Positions 7,802 through 14,827 of a stretch of 64,000 bases of DNA are shown piece by piece. The DNA is from a virus: positions 1-64,000 of IMG/VR virus record IMGVR_UViG_3300024324_000416; one strand, written 5' to 3'. The notes under the pieces are model-generated. The model did not search any database. It saw nothing but the letters and a program-made list of their open reading frames with translations, and was not told where the DNA came from. Within the stretch, counting starts at the first letter, position 1, and each line of letters opens with the position of its first letter. The position numbers were made by a program, and so were the translations under genes.

Positions 7802-7963
7802 ATGGGTTGGGTTTCTCAAACCTCATACATTTATGTTTGGGGCAATGGTGGGAAGATAGGTCCAGGTGGAGGTTCTACACCAGGACCAGGACCAGGGCCA
7901 GATCCAGAGGATCTATCATTTATCCTAGACCAAAGTAAATTAGACACAGGAAAATTGGGGTAG
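7802..7963 (+). CDS. MGWVSQTSYIY microprotein, copy A (53 aa)
   Basis: Starts at ATG 7802 behind GAGGGTG. The first 17 residues (MGWVSQTSYIYVWGNGG) are nearly identical to the start of the 43-residue protein at 11981, after which the two diverge. Here a GPGPGP stretch and a short C-terminal tail follow. It has no membrane span. Both copies sit at the head of a fibre transcription unit, behind a late-type promoter with a leader. The conserved aromatic N-terminus may be a docking peptide for the baseplate or a fibre chaperone; that is inference. No known family recognised. Confidence 0.7.
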   Translation: MGWVSQTSYIYVWGNGGKIGPGGGSTPGPGPGPDPEDLSFILDQSKLDTGKLG

Positions 7964-7973
7964 GGAGATAACA

Positions 7974-8789
7974 ATGGGTAAAACATATGTAGCAGACGAG
8001 GTGCTTAAGGCAACAGACCTAAACGCATCACTAGCAGATAAGATTGATAAGGGAGATTCCACTTACACAGACTTGAATGAAGTACAGACAGCAGTAGAAG
8101 CACTTGATGCTCGTCTTACTCACATTGAAGAAAACATTGAACCATCTATTCAAACCATTGTTAATACAGACGTTACTGTTACTGCTGGTGGTGCTGTAGC
8201 CACAGTAGATCCCCTAGGATCAGGTGGTTGGTACTACGCAAACTCTGGTGTCGGTGGTGAAAAAGCAAACTGGTACTTCTTTGGTCAGGGTGGTGGAGCA
8301 CTTACAGAAATTGTCACTTTGGGTGACCTAAACTCTATTTATGGTTTCTTCCGTCCCCGTTCAAATGAAACCCGCATTCCTTACGCTGCCCTCTACACAG
8401 CACCTCAAGGTGATGCCGACGACGCAGAAACTTGGTATCGATCCCGCATCGTATGGGAGATTCTTCCTGACCAACCAGGAGTACCCAATACAGGTGGTGA
8501 TACTCACAACTGGCCCACAATCGCACCAGGAGTACACGAGCCCCTACTAGCATGGGCAGGCAAGACCGACCCTGACGTATTCACAAACGTTACTCATTAC
8601 CAAATGCTAGAACAAGATTTTGTAACCGCAGGCCCAAAGGGAGATGAAGAGATTGTTTTGTTCCTTGTTATTGGAACTGACTCAAGTGAGAGTGCAGGCG
8701 GGTATAACTTTGTTCTCAATACAACAGGGGCAGATCTTGCTCTTGGAGGATATCAGTCAACATTACTAGCAGTACAATCAGACCTGTAG
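7974..8789 (+). CDS. Tail fibre/baseplate protein
   Basis: A 271-residue protein from ATG 7974 (GGGAG upstream). The N-terminus (VADEVLKATDLNASLADKID) matches the pattern VL-A--LN seen in several neighbours (8804, 17721, 19192) and looks like a shared tail-attachment module. A short helical stretch follows (about 25-60), then a beta-rich Gly/Thr/Asn domain of the kind found in receptor-binding tips (YYANSGVGG, WYFFGQGG). No enzymatic motif seen. Probably a structural receptor-binding subunit. Confidence 0.6.
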   Translation: MGKTYVADEVLKATDLNASLADKIDKGDSTYTDLNEVQTAVEALDARLTHIEENIEPSIQTIVNTDVTVTAGGAVATVDPLGSGGWYYANSGVGGEKANWYFFGQGGGALTEIVTLGDLNSIYGFFRPRSNETRIPYAALYTAPQGDADDAETWYRSRIVWEILPDQPGVPNTGGDTHNWPTIAPGVHEPLLAWAGKTDPDVFTNVTHYQMLEQDFVTAGPKGDEEIVLFLVIGTDSSESAGGYNFVLNTTGADLALGGYQSTLLAVQSDL

Positions 8790-8803
8790 GAGGATATTGA
8801 AAA

Positions 8804-9838
8804 ATGGCAACAGTAAGTGGTGGATCTAAGCCTACTTTTACCGTAGATCAGGTTCTACATGCGGCAGAGATGAATCAACTAAACCAAGAATGGATTGTTG
8901 ACTCTGTTCCAGCAGGAAGTGCTGGTAAGAATGGTGACGTTGTTTTTGTAACTAACCAAGGTGGCGTGTGGGCAAAGGTTTCTGGATCATGGGTACAAGC
9001 ATCACTAACAAGTGCCGATATGCAATCCCTACAGGATCAAGTTGATGCTATTCAATCTAATGGATACGACGATTCAGAACTACGAGGACTTATCTCTGAT
9101 GAGGAAACCGAAAGGGTAGCAGGAGATCAAAATCTACAAAATCAGATTGATACTATTCAGTCTGGTGGATATGATGATACACAACTACGTTCTGACTTTG
9201 CAGCAGCAGATGCAGCAACTCTAACTAATGCTAATGATTACACAGATCAAGAAATTGCAGGAATTACTGTTCCTGATGTTTCTGACCTTGCTACAAAGAC
9301 TGAGGTTTCAGATGGTGATACAGCAACTCTAACTGCTGCCAATGCTTACACAGACGGCAAGGTTTATGACGCTACTTCTTTAGAGGCCGACGTTGCTCAA
9401 AACACAAGCGACATTTCTACTCTACAGACAGAGCAGGGCACACAAGATATTGCTATTCAAGCCAACACAGATGCCCTTGCTGATAAGTCAGACACAGATC
9501 ACATTCACGCCGCTGTCCCAGCACACCAACACCCACACGATCACAATACAGACTATGCTGCCATTATTCACACTCACACAGAAGTACCAGGACACAATCA
9601 CTCTAACTACGCCACAAAGACAGAACTATCAGATGGTTTAGCAGAAAAAGCAGACGATGACCACGTTCACATCCAAACGGGTAGTGGATTAACATTTGAT
9701 CCTGACCGTGAAGGCCAAGTAGTTCAATCTACAAACGGTATTGATTGGACAGCAGGAATGAGTCTAAGGGTAGTAACTTCCGTCCCAGATGAGACTGAGG
9801 GCGAAATTGGTGACGTTGTTTTCGTAGTGGGTGCGTGA
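8804..9838 (+). CDS. Tail fibre with coiled and His-rich segments
   Basis: A 344-residue protein with AGGAGG at 8786-8791 before ATG 8804. Order: attachment module (VDQVLHAAEMNQLN), a small domain with GDVVFVTNQGGVWAKVSG, a heptad-like region (about 65-215) with repeated TLT-AN-YTD units, an HxH-rich stretch (about 225-285: HQHPHDHN, HTHTEV, HNHSNY, DHVHIQ), and a C-terminal GEIGDVVFVVGA echoing the N-terminal motif. It resembles the fibre at 2003 in design, a trimeric shaft with probable metal-binding His pairs. The stop overlaps the next ATG (TGATG). Confidence 0.75.
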   Translation: MATVSGGSKPTFTVDQVLHAAEMNQLNQEWIVDSVPAGSAGKNGDVVFVTNQGGVWAKVSGSWVQASLTSADMQSLQDQVDAIQSNGYDDSELRGLISDEETERVAGDQNLQNQIDTIQSGGYDDTQLRSDFAAADAATLTNANDYTDQEIAGITVPDVSDLATKTEVSDGDTATLTAANAYTDGKVYDATSLEADVAQNTSDISTLQTEQGTQDIAIQANTDALADKSDTDHIHAAVPAHQHPHDHNTDYAAIIHTHTEVPGHNHSNYATKTELSDGLAEKADDDHVHIQTGSGLTFDPDREGQVVQSTNGIDWTAGMSLRVVTSVPDETEGEIGDVVFVVGA

Positions 9839-10695
9839 TGGCTGATCCTGGCGTGTGGGTCAAGGTTCAGCAGGGCGTTGCCACCGACGGTGGCGGTATT
9901 TACGCTAAGACTGCTGATGGTTGGACTGAGATCCCCGCAAGCAGCGTGACAAACGACCCGACCGCACCGATTGGCCCTAGCGTGTTTGATGAGGGTGCTG
10001 GAACGGGCGGCACTTACTTTGACAAGACCATAGGCGACACGACGTACAGGACTGTTGAGTTCTTGGACGACGGGACGTTTGTGTTGAGTCAGCCTGGTTT
10101 TGTTAGTTGGTGGTTGGGCAGCGCAGGCAAGAACGGCCTTGCCTCAGGGCAAAGCGCAATCATTGGCATAGGTGGCGGTCATGGTGCTGTCTGGGAGATG
10201 CACGACTGGTACTTGCCTGCTGGAACGTACACGGTCACGATTGGGCAGCCTGGGCGAAACTCTGGTAGCGCAGGCGCGTCAACAGTCGTTGAACCCGACA
10301 CGATCATTGGTGGCCTCATTAACGGGTTTGTTTGCAAAGGCGGTAACTCGTCAGACACCAACTACCCATTTGACTTGGGCGACAACAGAGGTGGGGTGCG
10401 GTTAGACAGCAACTACCAGCCAGAGTATTCATCTGGCACACCTGGGTCTGGTTACAACGGCGGTGGTGCTGGGCTGGGTGCTGATAACGCGAACAATCGT
10501 TACGGTGGTGATGCGAAACTGATTACGGGCTGGGCGCAAGCAGACTTTGATTACGGGCGGGGCGGCAACTCTGACTACGGGTATCACACGGTTGTCGCTA
10601 ACAGCGGTGACGGTGGCGGCGGTAATGAGAACTCATCTTTCCAAAAAGGCGGCTCTGGTCGTGCCTACATTCGGGTCAGGATTGTGGAGGACTGA
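9838..10695 (+). CDS. Glycine-rich tail adhesin
   Basis: A 285-residue protein. The N-terminus (DPGVWVKV...IYAKTADGWTEI) is shared with the next gene (GGVWVKV...MYAKTADGWVEV). The C-terminal half has Gly/Asn-rich runs (GSAGASTV, GGGAGLGADN, GGDGGGG-like) typical of adhesin tips built from packed polyglycine-II helices, as in phage S16 gp38. Such loops usually bind the host receptor. Codon choice is richer in G/C than the genes on either side, suggesting acquisition of a foreign tip. The start overlaps the previous stop; GTG 9835 is also possible. Confidence 0.7.
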   Translation: MADPGVWVKVQQGVATDGGGIYAKTADGWTEIPASSVTNDPTAPIGPSVFDEGAGTGGTYFDKTIGDTTYRTVEFLDDGTFVLSQPGFVSWWLGSAGKNGLASGQSAIIGIGGGHGAVWEMHDWYLPAGTYTVTIGQPGRNSGSAGASTVVEPDTIIGGLINGFVCKGGNSSDTNYPFDLGDNRGGVRLDSNYQPEYSSGTPGSGYNGGGAGLGADNANNRYGGDAKLITGWAQADFDYGRGGNSDYGYHTVVANSGDGGGGNENSSFQKGGSGRAYIRVRIVED

Positions 10696-11975
10696 TGAAA
10701 TCCACGAACCCTGACGGTGGTGTCTGGGTAAAAGTACACCCCGACAATACGGGTGGTGAACTGCCTGGTGTTGTGAGTATGTATGCAAAAACAGCAGATG
10801 GATGGGTTGAGGTTGGTTCAAGTAATGTTGCAGCAGAAGGTGCACCACCCGCACCTGTTATTACAAATCCCGAAGGTGGAAGTATTATTAAGTTTACCTC
10901 TGGTGGAAATGGTGCTGCTGGTGTTACCCTTGCTTATGGAGCAACCATTGAACCTCAAGGTGCAACTGTTGAGGTAGATCAAGACAATCTTGAAGTAATA
11001 GTTTCAGGCTCAATTCCTGATACTGACTACGTTGTTACTGTTTATGGTGTAAACGTTGCTGGTAAGGGTGAAGATGCAAAGACAAATCCTTTCCAACTGA
11101 ACTACAACGTTGCCACGGGAGGCAGCGAAAACATCGTGAATAACTACAACGGCACAAGCGAGAAGTGGAAGGTGCATACGTTCACAGGTAACGACACTTT
11201 CACGGTCGAAAGCAGCGTCAACAACTACCGCTACGTTGTTGTCGCTGGCGGTGGCGGAGCAGGCGGCGGCTCAGGCAATAACGCTCAAGGCTGGACCGCT
11301 GGAGGCGGTGGCTCTGGCGGAGTCTTGAACAGAAACGATCTTGTTCTGCCGCTAGGTGACATTCCTATCACTGTTGGCGGTGGCGGTGGAGGCGCAGGAC
11401 ACTCTGATTCTGGGTCGTCACCAAGAGGCGGTCAGGGCGGTGTATCGAAGATTGACACCTACGTTGTCACAACAGGTGGCGGCGGCGGTAATCATTCTGG
11501 CGGCTCTGGCGGCTCTGGCGGCGGTGGAGGTTTCGCAGGCGGTAATGGTGGCGGCGGAGGCGGCACGCTGGGTCAGGGCACAAACGGCACAGGTGGAAAC
11601 GGGCAAAGCCAACCAGCAGGGACAGGTGGCGGTGCAGGCGACGGCACATCAACAGCCCACACCACCGCAGGGCGCATAGACAACATCACGGGAACCGATG
11701 TGACCTACGCAAATACTTACGGAGCCATCGGTGGTGGCGGACCTGGCAACACACGCTACCAACTGACGGGAGCAAGCGGGAATAGCGGCATTGTTGTTAT
11801 CGCTTACCAGATTGGTATGAGCACCACAAGAGAAATCGAACAAGCACAGGCAGAACAAGCAGCCCGTGCCGCTGGTGTAGAAGAAGGCATCGAACAAGGA
11901 AAGCAAGAAGGATACGCACAAGCACAAGAAGAAGCAAAAGTGTGGTATAATGAACTTAACTTTAAAAAGGAGTGA
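10695..11975 (+). CDS. Glycine-rich tail adhesin with Fn3-like and helical parts
   Basis: A 426-residue protein: N-terminal attachment motif (GGVWVKV, YAKTADGW), a fibronectin-III-like domain (about 50-130), a polyglycine-rich tip (about 175-375 with many GGGG runs), and a charged helical tail (about 377-426, AQAEQAARAAG, EEAKVWYNELNFKKE). Base composition changes sharply near 11100 and returns near 11850, so the tip looks swapped in. The final codons K-V-W-Y-N encode the late-type promoter at 11941 inside the reading frame. ATG overlaps the previous stop (TGATG). Confidence 0.7.
   Translation: MKSTNPDGGVWVKVHPDNTGGELPGVVSMYAKTADGWVEVGSSNVAAEGAPPAPVITNPEGGSIIKFTSGGNGAAGVTLAYGATIEPQGATVEVDQDNLEVIVSGSIPDTDYVVTVYGVNVAGKGEDAKTNPFQLNYNVATGGSENIVNNYNGTSEKWKVHTFTGNDTFTVESSVNNYRYVVVAGGGGAGGGSGNNAQGWTAGGGGSGGVLNRNDLVLPLGDIPITVGGGGGGAGHSDSGSSPRGGQGGVSKIDTYVVTTGGGGGNHSGGSGGSGGGGGFAGGNGGGGGGTLGQGTNGTGGNGQSQPAGTGGGAGDGTSTAHTTAGRIDNITGTDVTYANTYGAIGGGGPGNTRYQLTGASGNSGIVVIAYQIGMSTTREIEQAQAEQAARAAGVEEGIEQGKQEGYAQAQEEAKVWYNELNFKKE
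11941..11951 (+). promoter_or_regulatory. Late-type promoter inside an ORF (exact TGTGGTATAAT)
   Basis: -10 at 11946-11951, embedded in the last coding stretch of the adhesin at 10695 where it encodes V-W-Y-N. -35 position CACAAG, no match. It gives a leader with AAAAAGGAGTG before ATG 11981. Confidence 0.75.
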
Positions 11976-11980
11976 TTGCA

Positions 11981-12112
11981 ATGGGTTGGGTAAGTCAAAC
12001 ATCTTACATTTATGGATGGGCCAACGGCGGTAAGCCAGGTCCAGGCACAACAGTAGCATCTGCGCCTATTTCTGCTCCTTCTGTAGAAAACGACACTACT
12101 GACGAAGACTAA
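11981..12112 (+). CDS. MGWVSQTSYIY microprotein, copy B (43 aa)
   Basis: Starts at ATG 11981, 6 nt after AAAGGAGTG. It shares MGWVSQTSYIY and the W-NGGK-GPG continuation with the protein at 7802, then has its own Ala/Ser/Pro segment and an acidic tail (DTTDED). The conservation of the first 17 codons at protein level, with different third bases in several codons (GTT/GTA, TCT/AGT), argues for selection on the peptide. Function unknown. Confidence 0.7.
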   Translation: MGWVSQTSYIYGWANGGKPGPGTTVASAPISAPSVENDTTDED

Positions 12113-12118
12113 ACTTCC

Positions 12119-12129
12119 TGTGGTATAAT
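12119..12129 (+). promoter_or_regulatory. Late-type promoter, leaderless (exact TGTGGTATAAT)
   Basis: -10 at 12124-12129 and ATG at 12136, only 6 nt between them, so transcription should begin at or within a base or two of the A of ATG. The -35 position reads GACGAA, no match. Confidence 0.85.
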
Positions 12130-12135
12130 AGCCAT

Positions 12136-14058
12136 ATGTCTAATTCATCTGGTCTTTGGTTCTATAATTTAGCACAGTCAAATACGGCATACACTAGAGC
12201 ACTAAACTCATCTATTCTTCTTGCAGATGCAACAAAGCCAAGTCAAACATTTTCATCCTTGCGTAATGTTGGAAGCGGCGGGGAAGAGTACGATCTATTC
12301 TTTGATAGTGTTGATGTAAATATGACATTTAATACAGATAATGTATATTTCTCAGGTAAGGAATATGCTAAGTTCTCCTTGTTAAAAACAAAATTTGAAG
12401 ACACAAACTCCATTGACTTTGTTATTAATGTTGATTTAGATCCAGATCAGGTAGGATTGCAAACTCTTGTTTCTAGGGATGAGTCTTTTACTATCTTTTT
12501 AGATGATGGTATTCCTGTTTTTGAATCTACCTCTACCCGCTGGCTTATCACAGATACAGAGAATGATAGGATTAGAGAGCGTAAGGCTGTTTTCGTATAT
12601 AATGCTACAGAGGCTTTTACAGGATCTTGGTTGCGTGTGCGCTCTTCTTGGAGTGAAACAGGAACGGTAGTAGAGTTTTTCCAGAGTGATGATGGTGTTT
12701 CATACAGTCAAATAGGAACCAATATTACATCTAACGCTCTTGATATGTATTTTGGAGGTAGCACAATTACTGTTGCTGCTGATACAGGAGGCTTTAATTC
12801 TACCGCTGGAAAGTTCTACAAGTTTGAAGTAACTATGAACAATCCAGTATTGACTATCAATTTCGCTGATGCAGAGCCAGATAATCCTTGGTTTTATACA
12901 GAAGGAAACCTTGTAGAGTTTGTGCTACAAAGCAAAGAATCTACTGATCCTGTTTATTTAGAAAAGAGAGATGAGCCATATGTATTCTTCCCAAAGGGGT
13001 TTGGCAGAACATTCTCTAATGCCAAAATACCACAATCTTTTTATGAGTCAGACACTTGCGACATTCGTGTAGCATTTATTATTCCAGAGCAAGCAAGCAA
13101 CTGGAACGCAGATTTAATAAGTTTAAACGCTTTTAAGTTGTGTATTGATGATGGTGCTGTTTGTGTCCAGGGAGATGCCTATATGAAGGGAGACCAAACT
13201 TTTGATGACCTAGGGTATAAAAGGGGAGAGCCACTAGGGGCAAGACTTTTCTACAATAAGAAGACAAAGATGTTGAGTCTTTTTGTGGGGAAGCCATCAG
13301 AATCCGCATCAGATTTGGAAAGTTACATTTGGGTGGGTATAGGCAATAAAAAGTTAGAAAGGGCATCACAGGTATATGATACTATCACTCTTGGATCTAG
13401 AAACACAACAAGGGAAAACGACTTAATCATTCTTAATGCTAGTTTGTCTGGTGTAGATATTGATAAAGAAAATGTTGTTAATGAGATCAAGGATTCGTTC
13501 ACTACGGTGGTTGATAGAAGCATGATTCTACTAGACAAGTCATCTAAACTAAAGTCTAAGATATCTGACGCAGACTTTGACAATGGTTTCTCTCTTATGG
13601 TAGATCTCAAGAGCGTAAGCCAACCAACATATTTACCAGAAATTAGCAAAATGGAAAATGGTGTGGGTTGGTCTCTAGGAATAAGTGAAACCATGACTCC
13701 TGTCTTGATTGTTTCAGATGGTAACAAAACGGTAACGGTAAGGGGCAGCAAATTACAAGAAGGAGAAAACGTTTTGTCCGTAGTATTGGACAGAGAAAAC
13801 GAGGTCGCAACCCTTTACAATAATGGATTAAAATACGGTATGGGTTCCTTGGAAGGTGTGGGAAGCATAGCAAACAATAGCAAACTGTTTATTGGGGATA
13901 ATGATTTTGAGTTGTATAACGTTGGAATGTGGGACTACATGCTAACCGATGAAGAGGTTAAGGGCATGAGCCAGCATCTAAGGAGTATGACCAACTACGC
14001 CAATAATGCAGAGTTTGGACTATGGCATGTTGGTATCCCAGACCTAACTGTGGTATAA
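12136..14058 (+). CDS. LamG-like minor tail/fibre protein
   Basis: A 640-residue beta-rich protein without enzyme motifs. The C-terminal third (about 470-620) reads like a concanavalin/LamG jelly roll (WSLGISETMTPVLIVSDG, LSVVLDRENEVATLYNNG, KLFIGDNDFELYNVGMWDY); the middle and N-terminal parts may hold further copies. LamG domains in phage tails usually bind glycans. The gene has no SD and starts 6 nt after a -10 box. Its stop codon is the TAA inside the next promoter (T-V-V-stop encoded by ACTGTGGTATAA). Confidence 0.7.
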   Translation: MSNSSGLWFYNLAQSNTAYTRALNSSILLADATKPSQTFSSLRNVGSGGEEYDLFFDSVDVNMTFNTDNVYFSGKEYAKFSLLKTKFEDTNSIDFVINVDLDPDQVGLQTLVSRDESFTIFLDDGIPVFESTSTRWLITDTENDRIRERKAVFVYNATEAFTGSWLRVRSSWSETGTVVEFFQSDDGVSYSQIGTNITSNALDMYFGGSTITVAADTGGFNSTAGKFYKFEVTMNNPVLTINFADAEPDNPWFYTEGNLVEFVLQSKESTDPVYLEKRDEPYVFFPKGFGRTFSNAKIPQSFYESDTCDIRVAFIIPEQASNWNADLISLNAFKLCIDDGAVCVQGDAYMKGDQTFDDLGYKRGEPLGARLFYNKKTKMLSLFVGKPSESASDLESYIWVGIGNKKLERASQVYDTITLGSRNTTRENDLIILNASLSGVDIDKENVVNEIKDSFTTVVDRSMILLDKSSKLKSKISDADFDNGFSLMVDLKSVSQPTYLPEISKMENGVGWSLGISETMTPVLIVSDGNKTVTVRGSKLQEGENVLSVVLDRENEVATLYNNGLKYGMGSLEGVGSIANNSKLFIGDNDFELYNVGMWDYMLTDEEVKGMSQHLRSMTNYANNAEFGLWHVGIPDLTVV

Positions 14059-14059
14059 T
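14049..14059 (+). promoter_or_regulatory. Late-type promoter overlapping a stop codon
   Basis: Exact TGTGGTATAAT, -10 at 14054-14059. The TAA at 14056-14058 ends the upstream ORF and ATG 14066 follows 6 nt after the -10, so one stretch of about 20 bp is stop, promoter and leaderless start. A weak TTGGTA lies 17 bp upstream of the -10. Confidence 0.85.
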
Positions 14060-14065
14060 AATACT

Positions 14066-14827
14066 ATGCCTGAAAATTATCCAGACCCAGTTGCAGGTCC
14101 ATTCATCATCCCCTCACTAGGGGACATTGCTGATGCCCCAGAGGGCTTCAAAGAGTTTGCCGACTCTATTCCTATTGGTGGAAATATCCGCATTATTGAT
14201 GCCACATCCACACCATTTACTATCACCCAGGCACATTCGGGTTCCCTACTGTCTTTTAAGGTTGCAGACGCATCCATTAAGTTTGATCCAGCACTTACAG
14301 AAGGTTTCAACTGTGGTTTGATCTCAACTGCTGGTGCTATTTATGTTGATCCCGCAGAAACCTTCCAAGGTGATAGTCAGGTATCTATTTACACTATGGG
14401 CTCTGTCGTAAAGGTAGCAGGAGATGTTATTGTTTCTAGGCCACAGGATCTATCTGAGGTTTCAGCAAACCTAAAGGTAAATAAATATGAAGCGGCAATA
14501 GTCACTATTGACGCTCAAAACGATAAGAATGGTGTTCTAACACTTAATACACAAGATAATGCAACATGGTCGGTTCCTGGGGGGTATGGTATTGGTGACG
14601 TTGTAAATATTTGTAATGCCTCTGATACTGATATGACTGTTGTTGCTGGTGATGGAGAGTCTGTAAAGTTCTGGTATGGAGCAACAACCATTGAGTCTAA
14701 TGGATCACCAGATAGATTCACATTGGCTACAAATTCAACCGCTACCCTTGTTCGCATTCCCAAGACGGGAAGTACGTCTACTGACTTTGCTTTAGGTGCA
14801 ATTGCTAGTGCTGTGAGTTGGTTATAA
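14066..14827 (+). CDS. Putative fibre/baseplate accessory protein
   Basis: A 253-residue protein. Near the N-terminus it has IADAPEGFKEFADSIPIGG, closely matched by the protein at 16928 (QAFRQFADTIPEDFPIG), and then TEGFNCGLISTAGAIYV, matched there by TEGLDVGFQVSVDP. The rest is beta-rich with GDVVNICNASDTDMTVV-like strands typical of phage tip domains. It has no SD and is leaderless behind the 14049 promoter. The repeated module probably marks one set of subunits at the same tail position. Confidence 0.55.
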   Translation: MPENYPDPVAGPFIIPSLGDIADAPEGFKEFADSIPIGGNIRIIDATSTPFTITQAHSGSLLSFKVADASIKFDPALTEGFNCGLISTAGAIYVDPAETFQGDSQVSIYTMGSVVKVAGDVIVSRPQDLSEVSANLKVNKYEAAIVTIDAQNDKNGVLTLNTQDNATWSVPGGYGIGDVVNICNASDTDMTVVAGDGESVKFWYGATTIESNGSPDRFTLATNSTATLVRIPKTGSTSTDFALGAIASAVSWL

